The translations under genes were made by a program, and so were the position numbers. A DNA stretch of 64,000 bases from Caenorhabditis remanei (lineage: Eukaryota; Nematoda; Chromadorea; Rhabditida; Rhabditidae). Of this stretch, positions 1 to 10,690 are shown in pieces (the first letter of the stretch is position 1; every line of letters begins with the position of its first letter). A model generated the notes under the pieces. The model was not told where the DNA came from. It ran no database searches and was given only the letters and a program-made list of their open reading frames with translations. The stretch lies in assembly GCF_010183535.1 (NCBI RefSeq), contig NC_071332.1:15066001-15130000 (forward strand). The letters are read 5' to 3'.

Positions 1-262
1 TGTTTGATAGAAAATACCACGCACACGAAAGTACGCCAGTGATTACTTGAATTGAATCAAAATTAAATTGGCTCAAAACACATAAAGTTCCTGTTGAAGT
101 GTCTAGATTTAAGAGAAATTGATTCCAGGAATAATTTTTCTCGCAAAAGCTCAAATATTGGAACAGGTGTTTCTCTTTTTCAAACAATTCATTTCAAATA
201 AATTCCGAGAATATCTGGTTTCAACTATTTTTCTGAGTTTCGATAGCTTGATTCTTCTATCA
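1..262. repeat. left arm of a long inverted repeat
   Basis: This stretch is the reverse complement of about 2936-3187, with substitutions and small indels (by eye about 85% identity). The two arms enclose an intact srh gene and an srh pseudogene. The similarity runs right to the first base, so the arm may continue outside the window. An open frame at 119-319 lies wholly within the repeat and is not a gene. It could be a terminal inverted repeat of a composite element or a local inverted duplication. Confidence 0.75.
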
Positions 263-407
263 AATGTTTTGCTCTCTGTTCTTTTTGATCTGATCTCTCA
301 ACAAAAAAAACGTGTTTGAGTTCTAGAACATAAATCCAATTGCAAATTGCATTGACTGCTATGGAAACGTGATTTCAAGGGACTCTGATTCAACTTTTTC
401 ATTTTGA

Positions 408-1533
408 ATGATTTCATCGTGTACTCCTGAGATTAGTTATTTTGCCTCTCCAGAGTTTTTACTGTTATCTTTACACGGAGCAACTGCAATCTCTGTTCCA
501 ATTCATTTGTTTGGGATGTATTGTATATTGTTTCGAACTCCAGAACAGATGAAATCAGTGAAATTTTATTTTGTGAATCTACATATTTGGATTGTTTTGT
601 ATGACTACTCAGTTTGTTTGTTGACAGTTCCCATGCTACTCCTACCAACTATGGCAGGGTACACACTTGGGCTTTTGACCAATATGGGCGTTCCCACAAT
701 CCTTCAGACGATTTCAGTTCTCCTTTTTTTGGAATGTAAGTTATTTGTATCTAAAACTACAAAAGTTCAGCTCATTTCAGACGTCCTGTTATCTATTCTC
801 GCTATATTTGAAAACCGTTTTCACATCGTTTGTAATTTCAATTGGAAACCTTACTGGACATCAATTAGACGTGTTTGGCTAGGCGCACATTATTTGATTG
901 GTTTGGTTATTCTTATCCCATTTGCCTTCTTGACTCCAGATCAAGATATTGCCAAGAAATTAATTTTCCAAGTAAGTTATCTCAGTTGGCCGAAAACTCT
1001 AAATAATATATTTTCAGCAATTACCGTGTCTACCTGACTACATTTATAATGCTCCCATATTTGTGACGTCTGACAGTTACACATACCATATCACTGTTCT
1101 AGTCACTTTTCTGATTTTTGGGGTCTCTGAAGCAATTTTGATTATTCTGCTTCTTATCACCAACACTATTCAGCAATTAAGAGCAAAGAAAATGTCTCAA
1201 AAATTATTCGAGATTCAAAAGAAATTCTTCATAGCCTTGGTAATACAAATGATGGTTCCATTGATATTTCTTCTAATTCCTTTGAGTTATGCCTGCTGTG
1301 TGATTTATTATAATTATTACAATCAAGCCATCACAAATATTGGGGTCGCAATGGAGTCAATACATGGAATTGTCTCTACAATAGTCATGATTTTTATTCA
1401 TCGTCCTTATCGAGAAGCGTTCTTTAGCATGTTTTCGAAGAGACCGAGAAGTACTTCATCAAAGAGTTCTCAGAGATTCAATGTGTCAAATAATCGAGTA
1501 GTTCCGTTAAGAGTGTCCATGAATAAAGTTTGA
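408..1533 (+). CDS. serpentine receptor class H (srh) chemoreceptor, intact
   Basis: Seven-transmembrane chemoreceptor of the nematode srh family, expected in the cilia or plasma membrane of sensory neurons; ligand unknown. Exons are 408-735, 781-971 and 1018-1533, giving 344 residues. Signatures in order are SPEFLLLSLHG, SVPIHLFGMY, KTP-like RTPEQMKSVKF, FENRFH (exon 2), TPDQ, then LPCLPDYIY opening exon 3, MSQKLFEIQKKFF, YNYYNQ and HRPYR near the C-terminus. All splice sites fit worm consensus (GTAAGT and TTTCAG). The start is the Met 4 residues before the CTPEISYF segment, matching paralogues. It is enclosed by the inverted repeats at 1-262 and 2936-3187. No lesion was seen. Confidence 0.9.
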
Positions 1534-1813
1534 GTTACATAACAACAGAAAATAAGAAATAACAAAACACGTTTTACAATCTTTTAGTGGTTAATTTCAA
1601 GATATTGCTTCTCTGAACCGGCTCAAATATGCTTCTGACGTTCTATCCGTACATTTATTTTACTTCTCAGAAAGCGTTAGATCACATTTTTGAATAATTG
1701 CTATTTTGTTGTCAAACCAAAAGGAAGTAGTCTCTATATTTACATATTCTCTCCTTCTTGAATCTATTCCTCGTCAGCGTTCTTATTGATTCAATACCAA
1801 TTTCTCAACATAT

Positions 1814-2710
1814 ATGACTGATGTAACATGCATCTCATCAACCAGCTACCACGCTAAACCAGATTTTCTTACCCTAGCAGGACATTGTATCACTGCTAAT
1901 TCAACACCCTGCCATATATTTGGTCTTTATATTATTCTCACAAAAACTCAGAGAGCCATGAGTTCAATTAAATGTTATTTTGTAATGTTACATGGTTGGA
2001 TTGTAGTTAATGACCATTTTCTTTGTGTTTTATCTATTCCATTTCTAATGTTTCCTACTTTATCCGGGTTCTCACTAGGATTGCTTCCGGAACTTGGTGT
2101 CCCAGATGTGCTGATTGTTGCATTACTTCTACATATTCTTACAATAATTTTCAGTCATACCATCCTTTCTATATTTGAAAGTCGGTTTCATATCACTTGT
2201 ACTTACTCTTGGAAGGAACCTTGGGACAAAATCAGAATACCTTGGTTGATTACACTTTTGTCATAACTGTTTTCATCACGTTTTAGTTCTTACTTCCAGA
2301 CCAGGAAGCAGCAAAGAAGCGAGTTTTTCAGGTGAGCTATGCATGAGCTTTTAAGAAATATAATTATTAGTTTCAGACTCTGCCCTGCCTTCCTGACTAT
2401 ATCCTTCAGGATCATATGTTCGTACTAACTGAAAACTACTCCTATCATTTGATAACCCTCACCTGCTACATGATAGGCGTCTTGGAATCAGTTTTTCATA
2501 GCCTGCTTAATTTGGAATGTTATCGATCAAGTGCGATCGAAGAAAATGTTTTTTAAAAAAATTTCATATGCAAGTCAAATTTTTTATGGCTCTAGTTGTT
2601 CAAATGCTGGTGCCGTGTCTTCTGTTAGTTGTTCCATTGTTAAATCGTTTGAAATCGTTTGCAATAGTACTGGAAACATTTCATGGAATAACTGTTTCCA
2701 GTAACCTATG
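1814..2710 (+). pseudogene. srh chemoreceptor pseudogene
   Basis: Exon 1 (from the Met at 1814) reads well as srh, with CHIFGLYIIL and KTQRAMSSIK. Exon 2 is recognisable by SIFESRFH. The coding frame then fails: a frame change and an in-frame TAG lie near 2285, just before LPDQEAAKKRVFQ. Exon 3 begins near 2377 with TLPCLPDYI but changes frame around 2510-2570. The segment that should carry the conserved YNYYDQ region is deleted, and homology fades soon after the HG motif near 2690. Several independent lesions make this a dead copy. Confidence 0.85.
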
Positions 2711-2729
2711 TTTTGTATGTTCAACTTCT

Positions 2730-2942
2730 TCTCATATGAGTAATTTTAATCAAGTTACTCAAAAACTATGCGCGCCTATGATTTAATTGTCTTGTTTAGC
2801 TTGTTCCGATTTGCACATTCCACTAAGATCAAAAACGTGAGACCTCTTTTATATGTGTCTTTTATGATTGGTTTCATGCGTAACTTACCCGGATATAAAA
2901 TTAACGATTTTTATGAAAATGGATTTAATTACCAAGTCAAGC
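2730..2942 (+). repeat. direct repeat copy 1 (about 210 bp)
   Basis: It matches 3285-3492 in the same orientation with scattered differences; both share a run beginning TCAAAAACTA and end near ATTACCAAGT. Copy 1 abuts the right inverted-repeat arm at 2936. An open frame of 103 codons that starts at 2768 lies across these repeats and shows no srh or other recognisable protein pattern. Confidence 0.7.
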
Positions 2943-3187
2943 TATCGAAACTCAGAAAAATAGTTAAAACTAGATATTCTCGGTATTTATTTGAAATGAA
3001 TTGTTTGAATAAGAGAAACACCTGTTCCAATATTTGGGCTTTTGCGGGAAAAATTATTCCTGGAACCAATTTCTCTTAAATCTAGACACTTGAACAGGAA
3101 CTTTGTGTGTTGTGAGCCAATTCAATGTTAATTCAATTAAAGTAATCACTGGCATGTTTTTTGTGTGCGGGTCTTTTCTATTAAGCA
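2936..3187. repeat. right arm of the long inverted repeat
   Basis: Reverse complement of 1-262. The outer ends pair as TGTTTGATAG at position 1 and CTATTAAGCA near 3178-3187. The arm lies between the two direct-repeat copies at 2730 and 3285. No target-site duplication can be tested, because the left flank is outside the window. Confidence 0.75.
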
Positions 3188-3284
3188 GGTTTTTAAATTA
3201 CTTATTAGGGTACACGAGAAGAAACAGTTGATTCCACGTTTGATGACGAAATCTGCCCCTAAAATCGTTCTAGGAGTCCGTGTT

Positions 3285-3492
3285 ATATGAATAATTTTAA
3301 TCAATTTACTCAAAAACTACGCGCGCCCATGATTTAATCGTCTTGTTTAGCTTGTTCCGATTTGCACATTCCGCTAAGATCAAAAACGTGCCACCTCTTT
3401 TAGTTTTGTGTTTTATGATTGGTTTTATGGGTAGCTTATCCGGATATGGAATTAAAGTTTTTGGTGAAAATGAGTTCAATTACCAAGTCTAG
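3285..3492 (+). repeat. direct repeat copy 2 (about 210 bp)
   Basis: Second copy of the 2730-2942 unit, ending just upstream of the srh relic that starts at 3548. It contains no convincing coding sequence. Confidence 0.7.
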
Positions 3493-4151
3493 CTCCTCCG
3501 TGTAACCGAACAGTGCTCATGCACCATTGGTCACTTTTTCAAAATTCATGGCGATCAACATGACTCTTCAATGCCACCGTGTTGACAGTTATTATTCAAC
3601 TCCTGAGTTCTTAGAACGGGCGGTACACGGAGTTACAGTTATCTCTATTCCTATTCATTTTCTAGGACTTTATATAATTTTGTTCAATACTCCTAAAGCG
3701 ATGAATTCTGTCAAATGGTATTTTGTGAATTTACATATCTGGATTATGATTTATGACAACTTTCTGGGAGTTTTCACAATCCCTTTTGTGATATTAGTGA
3801 GTATTTTGTTTTTAATCACATTATTATTTTTTTAAATACCAGATACCCTTATTTCTAGTCTCGTAATTTTCGAAAACCGATTTCATATCATATGTAATTT
3901 TTCTTGGAAAACAAAGTGGGAACCTTGCCGTAAATGTTGGCTGGGAGCACATTACACTTATGCGGTGTTAATTTTCATTCCTTCTTGGTTTTTTGTCCCA
4001 GATCAATTCGAGGCGAAAAAACATATTATTGAGGTAACTCACAGTTTCTAAAAAAATGACAAAACAAATAACGTTTTACAGAAAATCCCCTGCCTTCCTG
4101 GTTCTATTCAAAACAAAGACATATTCATAAAAGCTGAAAATTACACATATA

Positions 4152-4260
4152 TTGTCGAAATAAAAAAAGTGATACCCGGTGTTTGCGGACTTAGTGGAAA
4201 AATTATTAAAATTAGCCTTAAGTCCGCAAACACCGGGTATCACTTTTTTTATTTCGACAA
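4152..4260. mobile_element. small palindromic MITE inserted in the transposon tip
   Basis: Near-perfect hairpin with arms of about 42 bp around a 24 bp loop. It begins TTGTCGAAAT and ends ATTTCGACAA. It is flanked by TA on both sides (4150-4151 and 4261-4262), and that TA is the first dinucleotide of the larger element's inverted repeat. It therefore inserted into the larger element after that element was in place. Confidence 0.85.
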
Positions 4261-4424
4261 TAAGACGGCTGAAATTTCAAAATTTTTTGCTAGCGAATTA
4301 AAAAATAGATTTCTGTAAACAATCTGTACTGAAAATACAATATTTCCGTGAATTTGAACGATTATGCAATGAACTGGCAATTACCAGAAAAATTTGCACG
4401 TGAAGCACAGAGTTTTCCCACTTT

Positions 4425-5210
4425 TGTGGTGGCGGGCCTTAAATGCAGTCGGAGACAGACCCGCTCCGGATAAAATCTTCCCTAACTGGTTAAAATGTGT
4501 GAATAAACGGCTATAAGTGTGAGGATGAGCGATGCGACAACAGAACACAAGTTTTAAGACAAAGATCCATTTATTACGAAAGATTTAGATAATTTTAAGA
4601 GAGATAATTTAATTATTTAGACAAGCTTCCTGCTGGAAGCGCCGCGGGTCGAACAGTAGACAATTGAGCGGTCACAACCGCGGATAGCTTGAAATGGCCT
4701 AAAGGGCCCAAAAAGGTGGAGTTTTTAGGAATTTCCTAGCGTCAGTTGGCGCTAAAATGGCTAGAAATAGTCCTGGAAAATTAGAAGGATCTATTTCGCC
4801 GGAAAACTCTCTCACTCTCACGCATTCTACCCAAAAAGTAGGATAACAGACCTCTGTCGTTGGACGAGATTGAGATTGAGATGCGCGGTCGACCGCTACG
4901 CGGACACGCGTCGCGGCCGCCGGCAACGAGATAGTGTTGATGCGGCGGAGAGTCGCTGAGCGATAGAGCGTGTTTACTGACAAAAGGGAATTAAGAGCGG
5001 TAATTTGAATTATAATTATTTGAATATTCCTGATAACAGGAGATTGAAAAGAGATAAATAAAGTGAATTAGTGAACAGATTGGAACAATATTGGAATAAG
5101 AGATTAGTAAGGCGATGATGAGCCTAGTTTTGCGGGGAAAACCATGTGGGGCTCATCATTCAGCCTTTTAGTTGTCGACAGATTTGTCTTTGGGGAAATA
5201 GTTGACAACA
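4425..5210. mobile_element. solo LTR of a retrotransposon
   Basis: A 786 bp block starts TGTGGTGGC and ends GTTGACAACA (TG...CA ends with a TGT/ACA inverted pair). It is flanked by the 5 bp direct repeat ACTTT at 4420-4424 and 5211-5215. This is the footprint of an integrated LTR element reduced to one LTR by recombination. Orientation is uncertain; the reverse strand (starting TGTTGTCAAC) has AATAAA near its 3' end, at 4568-4574. The open frame at 4699-4983 lies inside the LTR and is not considered a gene. The retrotransposon family was not recognised. Confidence 0.85.
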
Positions 5211-5252
5211 ACTTTGATCTGTTCACGTCATTTTCTGTTCTTTTTTCAAAGT

Positions 5253-6080
5253 TTGTTCAAAAGTACAGAATCGGTATGCATACCGATTCTGTACTCTGCA
5301 TAAAAGGTCACGTAAAAAAATGATTTCTCCAAGTTTGTTCAAAAGTACAGAATCGGTATGCATACCGATTCTGTACTCTGCATAAAAGGTCACGTAAAAA
5401 AATGATTTCTCCAAGTTTATTCAAAAGTACAGAATCGGTATCGATACCGATTCTGTACCAAACAACAATTCTGTATAAAAGGTCACGTGAAATATTGAAA
5501 ATCCACAGTTTCGATGTGTCAAATTTTATTTATGATATTTTCGTTTACGTGGATTCAAATCTCATGTTCATTGAGTGGTCAAAATGACAAAAATGACAAT
5601 TTTCGATGAATAATCACCTAGATTTTGTTATTCGATTTTGATCAACTTCACATTTTCTTATTCAACAACACAAAAAAGTTTGTGTTAATGAACATTGCAA
5701 AAAAGGTTTTAAAGTGTTTCCTTTTAAAGTAAGAAAATGTGAAGTTGATCAAAATCGAATAACAAAATCTAGGTGATTATTCATCGAAAATTGTCATTTT
5801 GACCACTCAATGAACATGAGATTTGAATCCACGTAAACGAAAATATCATAAATAAAATTTGACACATCGAAACTGTGGATTTTCAATATTTCACGTGACC
5901 TTTTATACAGAATTGTTGTTTGGTACAGAATCGGTATCGATACCGATTCTGTACTTTTGAATAAACTTGGAGAAATAATTTTTTTACGTGACCTTTTATG
6001 CAGAGTACAGAATCGGTATGCATACCGAATCTGGTGGAATTTCTTGGTACAGAATCGGTATCGATACCGATTCTGTACTT
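5253..6080. repeat. array of short perfect palindromes inside the fold-back element
   Basis: The unit GTACAGAATCGGTA followed by its own complement recurs about six times (near 5262, 5346, 5430, 5925, 6005 and 6046). Its centre is ATGCAT in some copies and ATCGAT in others. Two 84 bp units at 5253 and 5337 are tandem. The whole 5218-6124 block is also a large inverted repeat, so small palindromes are nested in a large one. One copy near 6005 has decayed on one side. Confidence 0.85.
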
Positions 6081-6711
6081 TTTAACAAACTTTGAAAAAA
6101 AGAACAGAAAATGACGTGAACAGATCGAAGTGAAGCAAATTTGTTCTACATCATGATTTTTCACGCATTTTTGAACGAAGTCTAAGACTAAAAAATAAAT
6201 ATGTACTAGCACAAAATTTCTCAATTTTTAAGAAAATAAGTTCGTGAGCAAGAAATTTTGAAATTTCGACCGTCTTATATCACTTGTCCTCATTAGTATC
6301 TTTTCTTCTGATGGGAATTTTGGAATGCGCTGTTTTCATTCTCTGTCTAATTTGGAATGGTTTCCAACAAGTACGGTCCAAAAAAATATCAAGTTCTTTA
6401 TCGCTCTGATAATTCAAATGGGTGTCCCTGCATTCATGTTGGTGATCCCTTTGACTTATGTTTGGGTATCTATTCTATACAACTATTACGATCAAGTCTA
6501 CTCAAATAGTGTCATTATAATTGAGACGTTTCACGGATTATTCTCAACATTAGTCATGATTTCTATTCATTATCCTTATCGACAAGCATTCATTTCAATG
6601 TTCTTCAAATGTTTGATAAAACCAAAGCAAGATCGACTGAGAAGTGCGATTTCTGTGGCGCCGATTTCGCTGACGGCGACACGAAGTAGCTGGAGATCTG
6701 ACAAAATTTGA

Positions 6712-6983
6712 TTTTAACAAATAAATATGAATACTTGAGACCTAAATTTATTCTGACAAGACAAAATAATTAGATTTGAACGCTGCATTATATTGACCTC
6801 ACTCAACCATAAGCACCTTTAATTCAATTTCCTGTTTTCAGCATTCTTGTCTAGAATGGAAATCTCAGTGACGCTTCTAGACTATGATTGACTTGCACGT
6901 AAAATATACTTTCTAAGTAACTACAATATATAATTTTTGCATTCGTCGAACGCAGCCTCATTGTGCTTTGGGCAGCAAGAAAA
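6712..6983. other. spacer between two srh relics
   Basis: AT-rich 270 bp spacer with no recognisable gene or repeat. Confidence 0.6.
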
Positions 6984-7267
6984 ATGTCCCAAAACACCAA
7001 TCTCACTTGCCACAATGTGGATAGCTACTATTCTAGTCCTGAGTTTTTGGCTGACACGGTACATATTGTCACAGCAATTTCCAACCCAACTCATCTCCCC
7101 GGTCTGTATATAACCCTAACCAATACTCCCAATTCTATGAAATCAGTGAAATGAAACTTCTTGAACTCACATATCTGGGTAATAATTTACGATAACTTTT
7201 TGGGTGTCCTAGTGATTCCTTTTGTATTAATACCAACTTGGTCTGGATATACACTTGGCTTAGCATA
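6984..7267 (+). pseudogene. srh pseudogene, 5' fragment
   Basis: It starts with the Met at 6984 and reads SYYSSPEFLAD, a degraded TM1 region and TNTPNSMKSVK. A TGA stop then falls where the Trp of the family's KWY motif should be (near 7154). The frame continues with HIWVIIYDNFLGVL and GYTLGL until homology stops near 7267. Exon 2 is absent. A matching exon 3 lies at 9714-10217, beyond the minus-strand receptor at 7993-9233, so one ancestral gene was probably split. Confidence 0.85.
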
Positions 7268-7992
7268 ACTCAACGAAAGGAGGCCACATCGAGAAGCGAC
7301 ACCATGTTGTCCACCCATGACGTCATCGAAAAATGTGCCGTCTGTTTAAAAAGTTACAAATCCATAGCATGTGTTTATGACAGCCTGAAATAGGTTTCTT
7401 CAACATTTTCTAGAAAAAGGGAGATTTACAATCGGTATCAAAAGTTCAACAACTGAGTAGACAACATCAAACAGAGCAAAGAAAATCAGTAAATATCTAT
7501 ATTTTCCCATTTAAGTTTTCAATTTTGTCAAGACCAAATAAATAAAAATTCATTTTGATCAGGAAACTAAAAACACCTAACTTGGGAATACGATAGTGGT
7601 ACCAGTTGACATAAATCATTCCTGGGTGACTAGGCAACACAGAAACAAAATGAGTAAATGAAGACAAGATTTGTACGTCGTTTTATATTTTTGATTTGTC
7701 ATCTGCAGCATGCGAACTCCTGCTCATTACCAACGGATTTTTATGTTATAGAGGAAAAAATATATACATATATTACTTATTTTTCAGGAAATACGATTTT
7801 CAAATCAAATATCTTGTAGTTTTCATATCAAAAAAATCTAGGCTTTTTGAAAACGAGTGTAGGGAAGTCGTTCGTGATATAGGGTAATTAAGGCAGACTG
7901 TCCACTAGTTGCATGTATACAGTATGTTGACTTGTGTTTCTTTTTATTCAGTTTGAATCAAGAATATACTGGCGAAGAAGATGTTTCATATT
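7268..7992. other. gene-free stretch downstream of the Str-type receptor
   Basis: About 720 bp with no frame resembling known domains. It probably entered with, or marks the breakpoint of, the segment carrying the receptor at 7993-9233. No terminal repeats or target duplication could be identified at its edges. Confidence 0.5.
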
Positions 7993-9233
7993 TCAATTAA
8001 CAGTAGTCGTTCTGTTGAATAAAATATTCCCAAAGGGTTTGATGATGTTATTTCTCGTGAGCCTGTTTCGATAGTTTGGAAGCAGGAAAATGATAGCCAA
8101 CGGATCCAAAAACGGGAATGCTGAAAATGCAATAACCCCGAAATAGTTATTCCACATACCGAGATCCAAATAAAATATTGGTCCATACCAAGCCATCATA
8201 CACGGAGAAAAGCTGACACAAACGGGAATTACAGTCTGGACAGCCAACACAGTGAACAGTTGTTTGTGCATGTTTTGAGTGATTTGGGATAGAGCGTTAT
8301 TAATTCGAAGCTTCAAAACAATCTGGCAATTGAAATTTGTTTAAATCCCTGCGAACTTCATTCACCTTTCTTCCCAAAATGACATACAACGATACAGCAT
8401 AAACTGATATTCCAGAAAGTAATAGAATTCCTGTCCATCCTCGTTTATTGACTTCAGCACTACCGTCCTGAAGATCAATTTATAATTAAAATATCATGAT
8501 GACGTTTCCTTCATTTACCATGTACAGAGCTGCTACAAAAGCAATGTCATATGAATCCACTTCGTAATCTTTTCTAAAAGTTTCCCGAATATAATCTCTC
8601 ATTTCATCATCTGCATACAAAAACAGTTCACATATTCCAGCCCAAACAATTCCATGAATTAAGAAGAAAGTAATTATGCAGAATATTCCAAAAGGACGGA
8701 ACATTTGTTCAACAAATTTTGGGCTGAAAAAAAGTATTTTGAGATTGAAGATGTTAAGCGCATGATACTAGAAGAGTGCAATGTATCTATGGATGAAATG
8801 AATGATTAAGATTCCGTAAGACAGCGAAATGAATCCTGATCGGACGGAAATGGCAAGCTGGCCGAGACGGATTCTCTGAAAAAAGAAATAAGTTTTTGGC
8901 TCTCCGAAGTTGCTTCATTTCACTCACGTCTTTACCAAAAAACGGTCCATGAGCTAGATAAGTTACAAATGCGGAGCCAGTTCCATTCATACCCTAAACA
9001 TTCAAGAAGTTCAACAGAGTAGTGCTTTTAGAAAGTCTCACCAGTGGAACCAGAAGTTCAACCGTTGAATATAACATGTCAAAAACTGCAAAGAATAAAA
9101 TCAAAAACCGATATCGTCCGATCGTCGTCGATTTCTGTTCCGTTAATATTAGATATGCCAATACTGGATTCACGACAAAAGATAAGCATCCAGACACGGC
9201 TGGTAGGTAACGATGAGCCCAACGGATGTGCAT
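7993..9233 (-). CDS. serpentine receptor of the Str superfamily (str/srj-like), intact
   Basis: A seven-transmembrane chemoreceptor, clearly different from the srh genes around it. Exons on the minus strand are 9233-9042, 8993-8928, 8875-8769, 8723-8519, 8467-8366 and 8322-7993, giving 333 residues with all phases consistent. The start MHIRWAHRYLPAVSG, NPVLAYLIL, RYRFLILFFAVFD in TM2, the loop ADDEMRDYI and the C-terminal FPFLDPLAI plus NYRNRL fit the str/srj group. Srj is my preferred subfamily, but str cannot be excluded. Three donors (GTATCA, GTAAAT and GTGAAT) are weak but phase-correct. It sits antisense between two halves of a broken srh gene. Confidence 0.8.
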
Positions 9234-9713
9234 ATATCTGAATCACCTTTTGAAACAGATGAACTGAAAATTTGAAAAAAAAAAGATGTATTTATGGAGA
9301 AACTTTCTAGTATTCAGATCAATGAAATAAACTATACAATTATTGAAATGAGATGATGGGATACACTTCTCGTGAACGAAAAAATAGTAATTCTCTAGCT
9401 CGTCTTTCAACATTAACTATGAGATGTTCCCACTGTTTCCTGTGTAGACTCCTCTCTAGAGTAATTGGGTTTTCATTAATTTCCGCTTGTTTTCACGTAT
9501 GTGCTTCTGAAGAATTGATCAAACAATGATTAGAAACTACTTGTCTGTGATCACTGTGAATACTCGAAGTTCAATCAGAACTGGAAACTATAAATGTTTA
9601 TTGAAAACTGAACCATCTCGAAGGAGTCGTTAGTGTTGGCAATGCTTGTAAACTCATTACGATACCTGCACACTTTTAAAAATTGATAGTTTGAAGTTTC
9701 GATAACTATTCAG
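9234..9713. other. gene-free stretch upstream of the Str-type receptor
   Basis: About 480 bp that should include the promoter of the minus-strand receptor. No repeat, RNA gene or srh exon 2 was recognised. It ends at the CTATTCAG acceptor of the srh relic exon at 9714. Confidence 0.5.
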
Positions 9714-10217
9714 AAAATTCCGTGTATCCCTGACTCGGTCCGCGTCGAACCGATATTCGTCGTCACTGAAGATTTCACTTATCAATTAATCTCTCTGGTT
9801 TCCTTCCTTATTATAGGAACCACCGAGTTTGTTGTATTCATTATTTGCCTTGTTCGAAATATACTCCAACAACTTCGCTCCAAAAAAATCTCAAAGAAAA
9901 CCTATGATCTACAAATCAAGTTCTTCACAGCTCTGATAATCCAGACAATGGTTCCAACTGTGCTGTTAATTGTCCCATTGAATTTAACTTGGATTGTAAT
10001 ATTGAATAATTATTATGACCAAGCATCTACTAACTTTGTTCTTTTATTCGAGACATTACATGGATTCTGTGCAACGGTGGTCATGATCCTTATCCATTAT
10101 CCCTATCGACAAGCTTTTCTGAATATGTTCTTCAAATGCCTTATGAAATCTGAAGAAGAACGTCCGAGAAGTGTCATCTCAGTAGGGCCAACTTTGATTA
10201 TTGCTGATAAAGTTTGA
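9714..10217 (+). pseudogene. srh pseudogene, intact exon 3 without its upstream exons
   Basis: A CTATTCAG acceptor is followed by an open exon 3 of 167 codons starting KIPCIPDSV. It carries FVVTEDFTYQ, KKISKKTYDLQIKFF, NNYYDQ, HGFCATVVMI, HYPYR and a normal tail ending at a stop. This is a full-length, undamaged terminal exon, but exon 2 and most of exon 1 are missing upstream. The nearest exon 1 fragment is at 6984-7267. It would be functional only if spliced to an unseen partner. Confidence 0.8.
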
Positions 10218-10301
10218 GAATAGTTCCATGGTATCTAAAATTGTTTTGATCGCTCAAATCATACCTAGAAATTATAGATTGTTGAAAATTGACTATCACT
10301 A

Positions 10302-10690
10302 ACAAGGGAAATCCTCGAAGTGTCCTTTTTCAAACCACTCAAAAATTTGACCCCTGATACTTTCGAGTCCGTAGATTCCGAATCTAAAATAATCCTACTG
10401 TGAACCGAGTTATGAGCCGTCAAACTTTTCTTGACTGTCTTGCGGGATCACTAACCCCGACACCACGTGGTCGGTAGTGATGGTTGAAAAACTGGGAGAT
10501 ATGTTTGGGTAGACATTCCGGCGGACCGCGTGTCGCGCAAATAATGCTTGAACAAAGGGAAAACTTGACGTCATGACTCGGCTGGATTTAGCAGAATTTT
10601 ATTTTAGATTCGGAATGTACGGACTCGAAATTATATGTGGCCACGTTTTTGAGTCGTTTGAAAGAGGACACTTCGAGGATATCCCTTGTA
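10302..10690. mobile_element. fold-back MITE
   Basis: Roughly 390 bp palindromic element. The left end ACAAGGGAAATCCTCG pairs with the complement of the right end (CGAGGATATCCCTTGT). Pairing continues through the motif GAGTCCGTAGATTCCGAATC. It carries no coding capacity; the frame at 10599-10829 crosses the right arm. It lies between an srh relic and the intact srh at 11179. Class not assigned. Confidence 0.75.

Larger units (their letters stand above)
4150..6277. mobile_element. DNA transposon with nested insertions, TA target duplication
   Basis: The ends are TAAGACGG plus about 25 more matching bases in inverted orientation (left end visible at 4261-4290 once the small insert is discounted, right end 6248-6277). 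TA flanks the whole element at 4148-4149 and 6278-6279, and removing it restores the srh codons for Tyr-His. Without its own insertions it would be about 1.2 kb. No transposase frame was found, so it is probably a non-autonomous fold-back element. The interior is rich in long palindromes. A TA target suggests the Tc1/mariner type, but this is inference. Confidence 0.85.
3548..6711 (+). pseudogene. srh pseudogene split by nested transposons
   Basis: Exon 1 starts at the Met at 3548 and carries STPEFLERAVHG, SIPIHFLGLYIIL and NTPKAMNSVKWY. It ends early: the roughly 30 residues that normally finish exon 1 (the P.WSGYTLGLL region) are missing. Exon 2 (about 3842-4033) keeps FENRFH and VPDQFEAKKH. 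Exon 3 starts at about 4082 with KIPCLPG and is interrupted after AENYTY at 4149 by a 2.1 kb insertion. It resumes at 6278-6280 with the frame of HLSSLVS. Downstream a further deletion of about 26 bases removes the MSQKT segment near 6385. The tail keeps YNYYDQ and HYPYR. The insertion and both deletions are each inactivating. Confidence 0.9.

Noticed and set aside
119..319. 66-codon plus-strand open frame near the window start
   Set aside because: It falls in the inverted-repeat arm; the matching arm at 2936-3187 does not preserve the frame, so it is not a gene.
4699..4983. 94-codon minus-strand open frame
   Set aside because: It lies wholly inside the solo LTR, has Arg/Ser-rich non-descript composition, and no splice or domain support.
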